Source: Microbulbifer aggregans
Lineage (GTDB): Bacteria; Pseudomonadota; Gammaproteobacteria; Pseudomonadales; Cellvibrionaceae
NCBI RefSeq assembly: GCF_020524005.1
Contig: NZ_JAIVKK010000012.1
Location: 58,227 to 122,226, forward strand
DNA length: 64,000 nucleotides
Direction: 5' to 3'
The position numbers and the translations under genes are program-made. Position 1 is the stretch's first letter. The number at the start of each line of letters is the position of its first letter. The notes under the pieces were generated by a model. That model saw nothing but the letters and a program-made list of their open reading frames with translations. It made no database searches and was not told the DNA's origin. Shown in pieces: positions 9,094 through 18,490 of this stretch.

Positions 9094-10464
9094 TTATTTA
9101 CGCTCAGCGTTTTCTGCAACGATACCGGCACTCTGCTCGTCCAGAATGTGCAGGATGCGCTTGGCACGGCCGTTCACGATGGTGTGCAGCAGTACAGTCG
9201 GGATCGCAACACACAGACCCAGAACGGTGGTTACCAGTGCAGAGGAGATACCGCCAGCCATTGCTTTAGGATCGCCCGCGCCGAAGATGGTGATCGCCTG
9301 GAAGGTGATGATCATACCGGTAACGGTACCCAGCAGACCCAGCAGCGGAGCAACCATGGCAATGATCTTCAGCAGGTTCAGACCGGATTCGATGGCCGGA
9401 CGCTCTTTCAGCACCGCTTCTTCCATCTTCAGTTCGAGGGTCTCGCCGTCTACACCTTTGTTCTCTTCTGCTACAGCCAGAACACGACCCAGCGGGTTGT
9501 TGGTGTTCGGGGTAGAGGAACGCAGCTGCGCGTTAACTTTCGCGTTTACGCCAGACAGTACGATCAGGCGCCACACAGCCAGCAGTACCGCAACCACACC
9601 AACAGCACTGATGATGTAACCAACGATGCTGCCCTGGTGCCAGCGCTCAACGATGCTCGGGCTAGCAATCATGGCTTTCAGGTAAGAACCACCGGTAGGA
9701 CCAGTCGGGTCGAGGCCGAACGGAGAGAAGCCCTCGGTAGCAGCCTGCAGGTCAGAAGCCATGCTCAGGAACTTACCGTCAGGCTGGCGGATCAGCTCAG
9801 CCATCTTCTGCTTGTCGTTCATTTCCAGGTATTTGCCGTTGGAAACCAGGTTAAAGTTACCAACACGCACAACTTCCTGCTCAACCTGCTCACCGTCGGG
9901 CAGGATTACAGTGCCGTTGAACTTAACAACCTTGCCAGATTCAACAGTCTCACGCTGCAGTTCGTACCACAGACGCTCGATTTCCTGGATGGTCGGCAGC
10001 TTGGTCGCAGAGTTCATTTTGTCGATCAGCTGATCGAGGAACTCAGCGCGGCCCGGGTACTGAGCGGAAACCAGGGAAGTGTCCAGGTTTGAGCGCAGGT
10101 CGCCGGCGGTAGAAGTCAGGTGACCAAACAGTTCTTTCAGAGAGCCGAGGCGCTCGTCCAGCTGCTGGCGCTTCTGCTGAACCAGCAGCTCCTGTTCTTC
10201 GTACTTCTTCTCCAGCGCCGCAGAGCGGGCTTCTTCGGAAGTACGGGTGTTTTCAGCCTGGGTCAGCAGGGAAGCCTGGTTGGCTTTCTGGCGACGGAAG
10301 TCTGCTTCACGCTTTTTGTGCTCGGCAGATTCAGCGATTTTGGAGCTCTGAACCATCTTCAGCAGCTGATCCAGGGAAGTAGCTTTGTCCTGGGCGACAG
10401 CAGAAACGCTGAACAGGCCAGCCGCTGCTACTGCAAGGACGCGTTTGGCGATAGAGGTTTTCAT
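9094..10464 (-). CDS. TtpC-like long MotA/TolQ/ExbB-family protein
   Basis: The 456-residue protein has a signal peptide (VLAVAAAGLFSVSAVAQ), then a long charged coiled-coil region (about residues 40-125, rich in Lys, Glu, Gln and Arg). A periplasmic domain follows, then a C-terminal ExbB-like part with three membrane helices and APLLGLLGTVTGMIITFQAI. This is the architecture of TtpC, the extra component required for TonB2 function in Vibrio. Here it overlaps the DUF3450 gene by four bases. It probably helps the TonB complex reach across the periplasm to outer-membrane receptors. Confidence 0.87.
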   Translation of the reverse strand: MKTSIAKRVLAVAAAGLFSVSAVAQDKATSLDQLLKMVQSSKIAESAEHKKREADFRRQKANQASLLTQAENTRTSEEARSAALEKKYEEQELLVQQKRQQLDERLGSLKELFGHLTSTAGDLRSNLDTSLVSAQYPGRAEFLDQLIDKMNSATKLPTIQEIERLWYELQRETVESGKVVKFNGTVILPDGEQVEQEVVRVGNFNLVSNGKYLEMNDKQKMAELIRQPDGKFLSMASDLQAATEGFSPFGLDPTGPTGGSYLKAMIASPSIVERWHQGSIVGYIISAVGVVAVLLAVWRLIVLSGVNAKVNAQLRSSTPNTNNPLGRVLAVAEENKGVDGETLELKMEEAVLKERPAIESGLNLLKIIAMVAPLLGLLGTVTGMIITFQAITIFGAGDPKAMAGGISSALVTTVLGLCVAIPTVLLHTIVNGRAKRILHILDEQSAGIVAENAERK

Positions 10465-11243
10465 TGCGCAGCCTCCGGAGCCGGGATCGGCATAGTCATG
10501 ATGTCGGTGGTAGCCTGTTTCTTGGCGATTTTCAGACCCTGCATGATGGCGCGACGGTATTCGCCAGCGTCAATCTGAACCCATGCCTTCTGCTCTTTGT
10601 CATAAGCCAGGGAGATTTTGGAGTCAGTGGTCTGAGCTACCAGAGCGATACGACCGATCTGCAGCACGCTTACTTCGCGATCCTGACCGTTTACGTTCAG
10701 GGTATCGCCGTAGGTGTCGATCTTACGGGCGTATTCAGATTCGAACTTGTACAGTTCCAGCACCTGACGGAATTTCTCCGCTACAGTGATATCGGAACGG
10801 TCCATGTTGTTCTTAACATTGGCCAGGTTTTGCTTACGATCGGCCAGTTTGAAAGGCGCGTCCAGTTCGATGAACTGCTCCAGGCCGTCCAGCATACGCA
10901 GGATCAGCGGCTGGATCTGACGCTCGATCACGGTTACCTGATCGATGGACTCGTCGAGGTCCTTGATCACGGACAGCTGGTTGGCCAGCTGCTTCTCGAG
11001 CTGGCGGTTGTACACGCGCAGACCGTCGATTTCTTTATTAACAACCTTGAACTGCTGGAGCAGATCGGAAGTTTCCTGAGCAATCTTGTCGATGCGTTTT
11101 TGAGATGCGGTAGCAGCAGCAGTTTTCTGCTGGCCGACCTTGAGAACGGTATCGAGTGTATCCGCAGTGGCTACGCTACCGTACAGTGCGCCGGCAGACA
11201 GCGCAGTGGTCAGCGCCACAGCCATGAATCGCTTGGTTTTCAT
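10461..11243 (-). CDS. DUF3450 periplasmic coiled-coil protein
   Basis: First gene of the TonB operon. The 260-residue protein has a signal peptide (MKTKRFMAVALTTALSAG...) and a long helical coiled-coil (about residues 40-110: KRIDKIAQETSDLLQQF, DGLRVYNRQLEKQLANQL), then a domain ending in DAGEYRRAIMQGLKIAKKQ. I chose ATG 11243 because a signal peptide follows and a G-rich ribosome site precedes it; a longer frame to 11342 would add 33 non-signal residues. DUF3450 genes accompany ttpC in Vibrio, Shewanella and relatives. The biochemical role is not known to me. Confidence 0.85.
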   Translation of the reverse strand: MKTKRFMAVALTTALSAGALYGSVATADTLDTVLKVGQQKTAAATASQKRIDKIAQETSDLLQQFKVVNKEIDGLRVYNRQLEKQLANQLSVIKDLDESIDQVTVIERQIQPLILRMLDGLEQFIELDAPFKLADRKQNLANVKNNMDRSDITVAEKFRQVLELYKFESEYARKIDTYGDTLNVNGQDREVSVLQIGRIALVAQTTDSKISLAYDKEQKAWVQIDAGEYRRAIMQGLKIAKKQATTDIMTMPIPAPEAAQ

Positions 11244-11516
11244 TAGACCCCCCAGTGGGTTCAATATTTCACAACATGGTCGCGATGAGTTAGCTGCCAC
11301 AACGCGGTAGATTTTTGGTTTGAAGACAGCTAAGAGCCGCACATTGTAAACAGCCGATTTGATTATTCAAATGCCGAATGACTGAGCCGCCCCTCCTGGG
11401 TAGCAAGGTAACACCGAGGTAACAACTTCGGGTTGCCTGCACACATTTGCAGCGACACTTACTGTGCAAACTTTGAACAAACCTACCCGAAGGGATAAGG
11501 ATTGATCAAGTTGTTT

Positions 11517-12041
11517 TTATTTCAACCTGTCGTACTGAACTAAGCAGTACTCAAATTCATCCCGCTCGGAAGCGGGGTAACATTCCCTGCTGGACTCTTG
11601 CCAGCTATGGTCAATTTCGGGAAAGAAGGCATCCCCTTCCACTTCCGCGGCGACCTCGGTGACATACAGGCGAGCGGCCAGAGCCATGGCCTGCTGGTAG
11701 ACTTGCGCCCCGCCGATCACCATGACTTCCTCCGCGCCCTCCTTGCTGGCGACCGTATTCGCCACCTGCAAGGCCTGTTCCAAGTCCGGCACAACCGTTA
11801 CGCCATCGGCCCGCCAGTCAGGATTGCGGGTAATCACGATATTCTCCCGTCCCGGCAGCGGCCGCCCGATGGACTCGAAGGTTTTACGCCCCATGACCAC
11901 GGGCTTCCCCAAAGTGGTGCGTTTGAAAAACTGCAGGTCACCGGAAATTCGCCAAGGCAGCGCGTTTTCACGGCCGATCGCCCGGTTACGCGCCATCGCC
12001 ACAATCATCGCCAGCGGGATACTACTCTCGCCAGCCATCAT
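11517..12041 (-). CDS. folA: Dihydrofolate reductase
   Basis: NADPH-dependent reduction of dihydrofolate to tetrahydrofolate in the cytoplasm. The 174-residue protein has the DHFR motifs [40 protein letters not shown] (catalytic acid Asp) and [20 protein letters not shown], and [14 protein letters not shown]. It overlaps the stop of thyA by four bases (ATGA), so the two are translationally coupled; that makes sense because ThyA produces the dihydrofolate that FolA recycles. Confidence 0.95.
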   Translation of the reverse strand: MMAGESSIPLAMIVAMARNRAIGRENALPWRISGDLQFFKRTTLGKPVVMGRKTFESIGRPLPGRENIVITRNPDWRADGVTVVPDLEQALQVANTVASKEGAEEVMVIGGAQVYQQAMALAARLYVTEVAAEVEGDAFFPEIDHSWQESSRECYPASERDEFEYCLVQYDRLK

Positions 12042-12871
12042 ACAGCCACCGGAGCAGGAATATGTGGATGCGCTTCATAGCCGCGCAGCTCGAAGTCCTC
12101 GAAGCGGAACTCGAACAGGTCTTTCACCTCGGGGTTGAGTACCATCTCGGGCAGTGGCAGCGGCTCCCGTGACAGCTGCTCTTCAACCTGCTCCGCATGG
12201 TTCGAGTAGAGATGCGCATCGCCAAAGGTATGGATGAACTCCCCCGGCTGCAGTCCACAAACCTGGGCCAACATCAGGGTCAGCAGGCTATAGGAGGCGA
12301 TATTAAACGGCACCCCGAGGAAAATATCTGCACTGCGTTGGTACAGTTGACAGGAGAGCTTGCCGTCCGCAACGTAAAACTGGAACAGCGCATGGCACGG
12401 GGCAAGTGCCATGCGACCGGCACGGGCATTGTCGCTCGGCGACACGCCCTCATCCGGTAAATCGGCCGGATTCCAGGCACTGATAATCAGGCGGCGGGAG
12501 TCCGGGCGGGCTTTGATTTGCTCCACCAGCTCTTTGATCTGGTCAATATGGCGTCCATCCGCAGTGGGCCAGGAGCGCCACTGGTATCCGTATACCGGTC
12601 CAAGGTCACCGTCTTCTGTGGCCCACTCGTCCCAGATCCGCACGCCGTTTTCCTTCAGGTATTCGATATTGGTATCGCCCTTAAGGAACCACAGCAGCTC
12701 GTGAATGATCGAGCGCAGATGGCATTTTTTGGTGGTGATAAGCGGAAAACCCTGCGCGAGGTCAAATCGCATCTGGTAACCAAACACACTGCGTGTGCCG
12801 GTACCGGTGCGGTCACTTTTCAGGGTGCCGTTGTCGCGCACATGGCGCATCAAATCGAGGTACTGCTTCAT
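12038..12871 (-). CDS. thyA: Thymidylate synthase
   Basis: Converts dUMP and methylene-THF to dTMP and dihydrofolate. The 277-residue protein shows [11 protein letters not shown], the active-site stretch [14 protein letters not shown] (catalytic Cys159), [18 protein letters not shown] and the C-terminal IPAPVAV. It is 13 residues longer than the E. coli enzyme: extra residues ([13 protein letters not shown]) lie just before the catalytic loop, which I believe is a known variant in Pseudomonas-type enzymes. It is in the lgt-thyA-folA operon; its ATG overlaps the lgt stop by one base. Confidence 0.96.
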   Translation of the reverse strand: MKQYLDLMRHVRDNGTLKSDRTGTGTRSVFGYQMRFDLAQGFPLITTKKCHLRSIIHELLWFLKGDTNIEYLKENGVRIWDEWATEDGDLGPVYGYQWRSWPTADGRHIDQIKELVEQIKARPDSRRLIISAWNPADLPDEGVSPSDNARAGRMALAPCHALFQFYVADGKLSCQLYQRSADIFLGVPFNIASYSLLTLMLAQVCGLQPGEFIHTFGDAHLYSNHAEQVEEQLSREPLPLPEMVLNPEVKDLFEFRFEDFELRGYEAHPHIPAPVAV

Positions 12872-13719
12872 TACTTGGCGCCACTCTTGGCTGTAGTTTT
12901 CAGTTGTTCAACGTCTTCGCTGCGGCCTTCCGGCAGCGACTGGGTGCGGTAACTCCACACCAGTAACAGGATACCCGCCGCAATCATCGGCAGGCTCAAC
13001 AGCTGGCCCCGGGTCATCCAGCCAAACAGGTCGAAGCCGATATGGCCGTCGGGCTCGCGTACAAACTCCACCAGGAAGCGGAAGAATCCGTATAAAAGAA
13101 GGAACAAACCACCAACGGCCAGACGTGGACGGGGCTTACTCGAGAAGATCCACAGCACCACAAACAGTACCAACCCTTCGAGGAACGCCTGGTATAGCTG
13201 GGATGGGTGACGCACGAGCAGTTCGGGATCCCGCGGGAACACCATCCCCCAGGGGCCTTCCGTTTCACGCCCCCAAAGTTCCTGGCCGACAAAGTTGCCG
13301 ATGCGACCAAGCCCCAGGCCAATGGGAACCAGGGGTGCCACAAAATCGATCAGATCAGGGAACGTAGTGCCAATCTTGCGCGCATAGAGGGTCGCCGCCA
13401 GCATCACACCCACGAGCCCGCCGTGGAAACTCATACCGCCTTCCCAGACCTTGAACAGGCTGAGCGGGTGCGCCACCAGCTCGGGAAAGTTATAAAAGAA
13501 CATGTAACCCAGGCGACCACCCACCACTACACCGATGGCGCAGAACAGGATCAGGTCTTCCACTTCCGACTTGATCACCGGCGACCAGGGCTTGCTGGCG
13601 CGGCGCATTGCCAGCCACCAGGCCGCGGCAAAACCGGCCAGATACATCAAGCCATACCAGTGAACCTTGAGTGGACCTATGGCCACAGCGACGGGATCTA
13701 TTTCGGGATAAGTCAGCAT
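12871..13719 (-). CDS. lgt: Prolipoprotein diacylglyceryl transferase
   Basis: Inner-membrane enzyme that moves diacylglyceryl from phosphatidylglycerol to the lipobox Cys of lipoproteins. The 282-residue protein has seven hydrophobic helices, the catalytic region MSFHGGLVG (His near residue 99) and the signature [17 protein letters not shown] chose ATG 13719 ([12 protein letters not shown]) because it matches the family N-terminus; a longer frame from 13788 has no supporting feature. Several lipoproteins in this window (imelysin, M16 peptidase, the pair at 57-58 kb) would be substrates. Confidence 0.95.
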   Translation of the reverse strand: MLTYPEIDPVAVAIGPLKVHWYGLMYLAGFAAAWWLAMRRASKPWSPVIKSEVEDLILFCAIGVVVGGRLGYMFFYNFPELVAHPLSLFKVWEGGMSFHGGLVGVMLAATLYARKIGTTFPDLIDFVAPLVPIGLGLGRIGNFVGQELWGRETEGPWGMVFPRDPELLVRHPSQLYQAFLEGLVLFVVLWIFSSKPRPRLAVGGLFLLLYGFFRFLVEFVREPDGHIGFDLFGWMTRGQLLSLPMIAAGILLLVWSYRTQSLPEGRSEDVEQLKTTAKSGAK

Positions 13720-13786
13720 GCTCAAACCGCAGTTATTCGAAGTGGGCGTTATTATGGCACTTTGCAATTGACGAATGCGAGACAAC

Positions 13787-14626
13787 ATGTGTCTGCTCCT
13801 GATCGCCTTCGGGCAGCACCGGGACTACCCCCTGCTGCTGCTAGCCAACCGGGATGAGTTCTACCAGCGCCCGGCCGCAGCGGCTGCGCCCTGGCAGGAC
13901 CAGTCTCTGATCGCTGGCCGAGACCTGGAAGCTGGCGGCACCTGGATGGGAATTGCCCCCGCCGGTCGGGTAGCGGCTGTGACCAATATCCGGGAGCCCG
14001 GTGTCGCGCCTCCCGCTGATGTACTCTCCCGGGGTGATATCCCGGTGCAGTTTCTTACCGGCACCCTGCCGCCACAGGACTTTGCCACCCAATTGCCGGG
14101 CCATCGCTATCGGGGCTTTAACGCCCTGCTGTATGCACATGGCGAGCGCCCGCAACTCATCTGCGCCGGCAATCGGCACGAGCCATTTGAACTGTCGCCC
14201 GGTTACCACGGCATATCCAATGGGGCGCCAGATTCGCCATGGCCCAAGGTGGAGTCCGGCTGTAAATCCCTCGAACAACTGGTCACCAGACTTCACGGTA
14301 ACGCCACCCGTAACCTCGATAACGATAATTTCGTCATGCCGGCACTGGCGCTACTGGCGAATGACACCCGCGCGCCCATTGAGCGCCTGCCAGACACCGG
14401 GGTAGGTACCGCGCTGGAGCGGGCGCTGTCGTCCATTTTCGTGCGCATTGAGGACGGCGACTCTGGCAACCAGGAGCAACGCGGCCAGTCTCTTACAGGA
14501 GGCTACGGTACCAGGGCAAGCACCCTGGTCGCAGTAGATCGTCGCGGACGCACACAGCTGTGGGAACAGAGTTACGTTCATGGGCACGCGAGTGGCCCCA
14601 TCCGGCACTACACCTCTGAGTACTGA
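13787..14626 (+). CDS. NRDE (TANGO2-like) family protein
   Basis: The 279-residue protein starts MCLLLIAFGQH and has the family-naming motif LLLANRDEFYQRPA at residues 19-32, followed by GGTWMGIAPAGRVAAVTNIR and near the end the matching GYGTRASTLVAVDR. The N-terminal Cys2 exposed after Met removal is typical and suggests an N-terminal-nucleophile-like fold. ATG 13787 is chosen over 13775 for this reason. It is divergent from lgt with only 67 bases between. The molecular role of bacterial members is unclear; human TANGO2 is linked to lipid and haem metabolism. Confidence 0.85.
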   Translation: MCLLLIAFGQHRDYPLLLLANRDEFYQRPAAAAAPWQDQSLIAGRDLEAGGTWMGIAPAGRVAAVTNIREPGVAPPADVLSRGDIPVQFLTGTLPPQDFATQLPGHRYRGFNALLYAHGERPQLICAGNRHEPFELSPGYHGISNGAPDSPWPKVESGCKSLEQLVTRLHGNATRNLDNDNFVMPALALLANDTRAPIERLPDTGVGTALERALSSIFVRIEDGDSGNQEQRGQSLTGGYGTRASTLVAVDRRGRTQLWEQSYVHGHASGPIRHYTSEY

Positions 14627-14983
14627 CACCCGTTCCTACTCAGCCCACTCTTCACCCGACTCAGCACATCCAGTAAGCAGCACTCCGGCAAACCCGGTCC
14701 ACAAGGATTCCGTAAGGTGAAATGAACCAGGCGCCAAGCAAATTTTGCATTTGTTGCCATACTTAATTTCACAGGCCGGCTGATGTTGAGTTTCGCGCAA
14801 TACGAGCTCTGCGGATGCCGCTATAAAAGGAAGGTCGCGCGGGATGCTCGACGCAGGCACGCCGTCGCCAGGAATATCCTGTCGATCAAATGGGGACAGG
14901 CGCGCCGGAGTTGGGAAGGTATGAACGATCGGGCACCGGCTTCCGCACTGTAAACCGGCGCCCTGCTGTATCGCTGAGGTACC
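14627..14983. other. Non-coding stretch before the first L,D-transpeptidase
   Basis: 357 bases with no convincing gene on either strand. It probably holds the promoter of the transpeptidase cluster, but I see no clear -35/-10 pair. GAGGT at 14976-14980 serves as ribosome site for ATG 14984. Confidence 0.4.
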
Positions 14984-16906
14984 ATGTCATATTTCATTCC
15001 AGAGCGTCGCAAACGCAAGTCGCCACTGCCTATGTTGATCCTGGGCAGTCTGTGTGTGTTTGCCCTCTACTACGCCTATACCGCAAACCAGAAAACGGTG
15101 CCCGTGCTGCCGGAAAATGCCGTGCGGCCGCACCTGTTAAATTGGCTGGAGGATAACCCGGACGCCTGGCCGGCACAGGACCCCATCTTCAATCCGGTTG
15201 CCGTACGCCGTATCTACCGCCGCACCGACTACCGGTTGCTGTGGTTTGATAACTACAGCCTGAGTGACACGGCCAACGACCTGCTCAAGCAGCTCACTGC
15301 ATCCAGCTCGGGCAACCCCAGCAGCATGGTGGACTACCGTTATCACCTGGGTTATTTCGACCGCACCCTGCGCGATACCCCGCAGCGGCTGCAGATGGCG
15401 GCGGTGCTGGATGTCCTGCTTACGGACGCCTTCATCTCCTACGCGCAAGACACCCAACTCGACAAGCTCAAGCCCGAGAGCCCGAAAAAGCATCGCCCGC
15501 TGCGCCAACGGAATATCACTCCGGTCAACCTGACCGAGGGTGGTTTTCAAATGGCCAGTGCCCGTGTGACTCCCAGAGCCAATGACAGTGGCCGCCAGTA
15601 CTTCCGCGGTTACAACCGTGGCAGCCAATCGATCGACCGCTCGCACTACTACACCCAGCGCCAGTCGCGTCCATCCACCTATGGCAGCAGCCACTCGGCC
15701 CGCTACCGGACCCGTAGTTATCCACAGGCCTACCCTCAATCCTATCCCCGCTCCATGCCGCGATTCCGCAGCCTTCAGGACGGCAGTGGCGGGATGGCAC
15801 CCGCGCACGGTGAAGGCATGTGGGTTGAGGAGAACACCCCCTACGGTGGCGACTCCCAGGCGCTGCGCGAGCAACTGGCGTTCTACCGCAACATCGCTTC
15901 CAGCGGTCGCTGGCGGCCGATGCCCGCCGGCCCGGCGATGACCCTGGGCGCCAAACACTCGAATGTTGCAATACTGCGGAACATGCTGGCCCTCTATGGG
16001 GACTACTACAGCTACGGCAGTGAACCCAACAGCAACAAATTCGACCAGCGGTTGCACGATGCGGTAGTGCGCTTCCAGATCCGCCACGGCCTCCGGCCCG
16101 ACGGTATTGTGGGCAAGGCCACTCGTGAGCGCCTGAACATTTCCCCGACTGCACGGGCCCACATCATCGAGGCCAATATCCGCCGTCGCGAGAAACTCCC
16201 CACCGGACTTGGTGAGCGGTTTATCCAGGTGAATGTACCGGAGTACCGCCTCCACTATGTGGAAAGTGACCGTGTGAAGCTGTCGATGAACGTAGTGGTC
16301 GGCAAGAAAATTCACGAGACACCGGAGATCAACACCCGGGTGGCACGCGTTGTATTCAACCCCACCTGGACCGTGCCCCGTAGTATCCTGGTCAACGAGA
16401 TTCTGCCCAAGGCCCGCGCCAATCCGAGTGGCATGGAAAATATGGGATATCGGGTAGTTAATGGCAGTGGCGATTACCTTCCTCTGACGCCAAAAAACCT
16501 GAGTACGGCCGCCAGCGGTGGATTCCTGATGCGCCAGAAAGGCGGCGAGCAGAATATTCTCGGCCGGATCAAATTCGAGATTCCCAACTCGGATGACATC
16601 TACCTGCACGACACCCGCGCCAAGAGCCTGTTCTCGCTCACCGACCGCGACTACAGCCACGGCTGTGTCCGCCTGGAAAAGCCCCGGCAACTGGCCGAAG
16701 CCCTACTGCGCAGCGAGCCAGGTGACTGGAGCCGCTATCGGATTGAGCAGCTGACCACCGGTGATGAAACCACCGAAGTCAAAATGAGCCAGAACATCAA
16801 AGTCTACGTTACCTACTGGACCGCCTGGGTCGATGGCGAAGGACGTATGAACTTCCGTCCCGACATCTACGGCCGGGATGGCCTGGCAGCCAATCAGTTC
16901 GACTAG
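14984..16906 (+). CDS. L,D-transpeptidase, YcbB/LdtD type (first of three)
   Basis: The 640-residue protein anchors in the inner membrane by one helix (about residues 12-30, PMLILGSLCVFALYYAYTA). It then has the start of the YcbB scaffold region (RRTDYRLLWFDNYSLSDTA), a peptidoglycan-binding helix bundle (about 325-387, VVRFQIRHGLRPDGIVGKAT) and a C-terminal YkuD catalytic domain with SHGCVRLEKP (nucleophile Cys561). It would form 3-3 crosslinks in peptidoglycan. Between about residues 185 and 270 lies a low-complexity insert rich in Ser, Arg, Tyr and Pro (RSYPQAYPQSYPRSMPRF) not needed for catalysis. A hairpin terminator follows. The two next genes are shorter paralogues. Confidence 0.9.
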   Translation: MSYFIPERRKRKSPLPMLILGSLCVFALYYAYTANQKTVPVLPENAVRPHLLNWLEDNPDAWPAQDPIFNPVAVRRIYRRTDYRLLWFDNYSLSDTANDLLKQLTASSSGNPSSMVDYRYHLGYFDRTLRDTPQRLQMAAVLDVLLTDAFISYAQDTQLDKLKPESPKKHRPLRQRNITPVNLTEGGFQMASARVTPRANDSGRQYFRGYNRGSQSIDRSHYYTQRQSRPSTYGSSHSARYRTRSYPQAYPQSYPRSMPRFRSLQDGSGGMAPAHGEGMWVEENTPYGGDSQALREQLAFYRNIASSGRWRPMPAGPAMTLGAKHSNVAILRNMLALYGDYYSYGSEPNSNKFDQRLHDAVVRFQIRHGLRPDGIVGKATRERLNISPTARAHIIEANIRRREKLPTGLGERFIQVNVPEYRLHYVESDRVKLSMNVVVGKKIHETPEINTRVARVVFNPTWTVPRSILVNEILPKARANPSGMENMGYRVVNGSGDYLPLTPKNLSTAASGGFLMRQKGGEQNILGRIKFEIPNSDDIYLHDTRAKSLFSLTDRDYSHGCVRLEKPRQLAEALLRSEPGDWSRYRIEQLTTGDETTEVKMSQNIKVYVTYWTAWVDGEGRMNFRPDIYGRDGLAANQFD

Positions 16907-16933
16907 TTTTTCGTCCCCCCTCTGATTCCATTC

Positions 16934-16956
16934 GCCGGGCGGCCCCGCCGCCCGGC
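16934..16956 (+). terminator. Hairpin after the first L,D-transpeptidase
   Basis: Perfect stem GCCGGGCGG / CCGCCCGGC with loop CCCCG, followed by ATTTATT. Likely an intrinsic terminator or attenuator between the first and second transpeptidase genes; the T-tract is weak. Confidence 0.65.
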
Positions 16957-17146
16957 ATTTATTCCGAATCCAACGGAAGAGCCCCCCTCCGCATACCCCA
17001 ATCGAATTTGGTACCACCCCGGTCACAAGTTACCAATTAGGAACATAACCACTGTCGCTTGCGGCTGTGGCGGCTGACCCGGAAACAGATCCGGGCAGCG
17101 GATTAGTGTTCAGGGCTTACAGACTTTCGGGTTCAGGGGTACAAGC

Positions 17147-18478
17147 ATGGGATTCAAGGGTGCCAATCACACGGCCAATCTGCTCTTCAACCGCGCCGCG
17201 CTGGCCGCGGTGTTTCTATCGCTAACCGCTCAGGCCACAGAGGGCGACAACCCGCAACAACCGAAAGAACAAGCGCAAAAAGAGAGAACCACAGCCAATG
17301 CCGTCGAGCAGGCGACAGAACACTCCTATCCACACACATCCCAGCAGACACGCGAAGCCGAGTACAGTCCGTTCACCCCGTACGGGCGCCAGTACGCACT
17401 GATGCGCGAGGAGCTCGCACGCTACCGCGCCCTCGCAGGCGGAAATTTGTGGCAACCGCTGCCCAACGGGCAATCTCTGGCCCCGGGCATGCGGGATGAG
17501 CGCGTCAAGGTCCTGCGCTCACTGCTGATGCAATATGGAGACTACGTCGTCACCGGAGATATGAGCGAAAGCGGGTTAAACAGGAACCCGGCAAGTGATC
17601 CGGAAAAGTACGACGAACAGCTGCATACCGCTGTGCAACGATTTCAACGTCGCCACGGCCTGCGTACCGATGGCGTAATCGACAACGCCACCCGTTCACA
17701 CCTGAATACCCCGCCGGACAAGCGGCTGCAAACGCTTGAGGCCAATCTTGAGCGCTGGCGCGAAATGCCCAAAGATCTCGGGCACCGCTATATTCTGGTG
17801 AATATCCCTGATTTCACCCTGCGGCTGGTCGCCGGCGAACGGGAGCAGTACCGCATGCGGGTGGTGGTTGGTAAAGCCGAACACAAGACGCCGCAATTAA
17901 GCACGCGCCTGACCCGCGTAGTGTTCAACCCCACCTGGACGGTGCCGCGTAACATTGCAGTTCGGGAACTGCTGCCGAAAGGCAGCGCTAACCTGGTCGC
18001 CGGGGGATACCGGCTGGTCAATAACCGCGGCAAGTCCGTGCCATTCAGCGGCAGCAACCTGCGCGCCCTGCGCCTCGGCAGCGTCGCACTCCAGCAGCGC
18101 GGCGGCGACGGCAATGCACTCGGCCGTTTCAAATTCGTGATACCCAACCGCCAGGCAATTTTTCTGCATGACACCAACAAGAAAAACCTGTTCAGCCGCA
18201 ACCAGCGCGCCTTCAGCCACGGCTGCATCCGGCTGGAGGAGCCACAGGAACTGGCACGGATTGTACTCGCCAGTCAGGGCAACTGGACCGAAGAGAAATT
18301 ATCCCGGATGGCCACAGGCAGCCGCACCCGCGGCGTAGCCCTCGAGCAGCCGATCCCGGTCTACATCACTTACTGGACGGCCTGGGTCGACGAGGAAGGT
18401 TTACTGAACTTCCGGCCGGACATCTACGGTCGCGACGGCCAGCCATCACTCGCGGAGAACTCCGGGATTGAGGAGTAA
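17147..18478 (+). CDS. L,D-transpeptidase (second of three)
   Basis: The 443-residue protein has a signal-like N-terminus (LAAVFLSLTAQATEG), a Gln/Lys/Thr-rich linker, a peptidoglycan-binding domain (about residues 115-185, AVQRFQRRHGLRTDGVIDN) and a YkuD domain with FSHGCIRLEEP (Cys360). It lacks the full N-terminal scaffold region and the Ser/Tyr/Arg insert of the first paralogue, but shares its C-terminal signature YITYWTAWVDEEGLLNFRPD. It is 12 bases before the third gene, so these two form an operon. ATG 17147 follows GGGG at a normal distance. Confidence 0.9.
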   Translation: MGFKGANHTANLLFNRAALAAVFLSLTAQATEGDNPQQPKEQAQKERTTANAVEQATEHSYPHTSQQTREAEYSPFTPYGRQYALMREELARYRALAGGNLWQPLPNGQSLAPGMRDERVKVLRSLLMQYGDYVVTGDMSESGLNRNPASDPEKYDEQLHTAVQRFQRRHGLRTDGVIDNATRSHLNTPPDKRLQTLEANLERWREMPKDLGHRYILVNIPDFTLRLVAGEREQYRMRVVVGKAEHKTPQLSTRLTRVVFNPTWTVPRNIAVRELLPKGSANLVAGGYRLVNNRGKSVPFSGSNLRALRLGSVALQQRGGDGNALGRFKFVIPNRQAIFLHDTNKKNLFSRNQRAFSHGCIRLEEPQELARIVLASQGNWTEEKLSRMATGSRTRGVALEQPIPVYITYWTAWVDEEGLLNFRPDIYGRDGQPSLAENSGIEE

Positions 18479-18490
18479 GGGGCCTACATC

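Noticed and set aside
11244..11516. Fur box in front of the TonB operon
   Set aside because: No GATAATGATTATCATT-like sequence seen, despite the expectation for an iron-uptake system.
15137..16690. A 517-codon minus-strand frame over the first L,D-transpeptidase
   Set aside because: Antisense shadow of a GC-rich gene with clear catalytic motifs on the other strand; no domain recognised.
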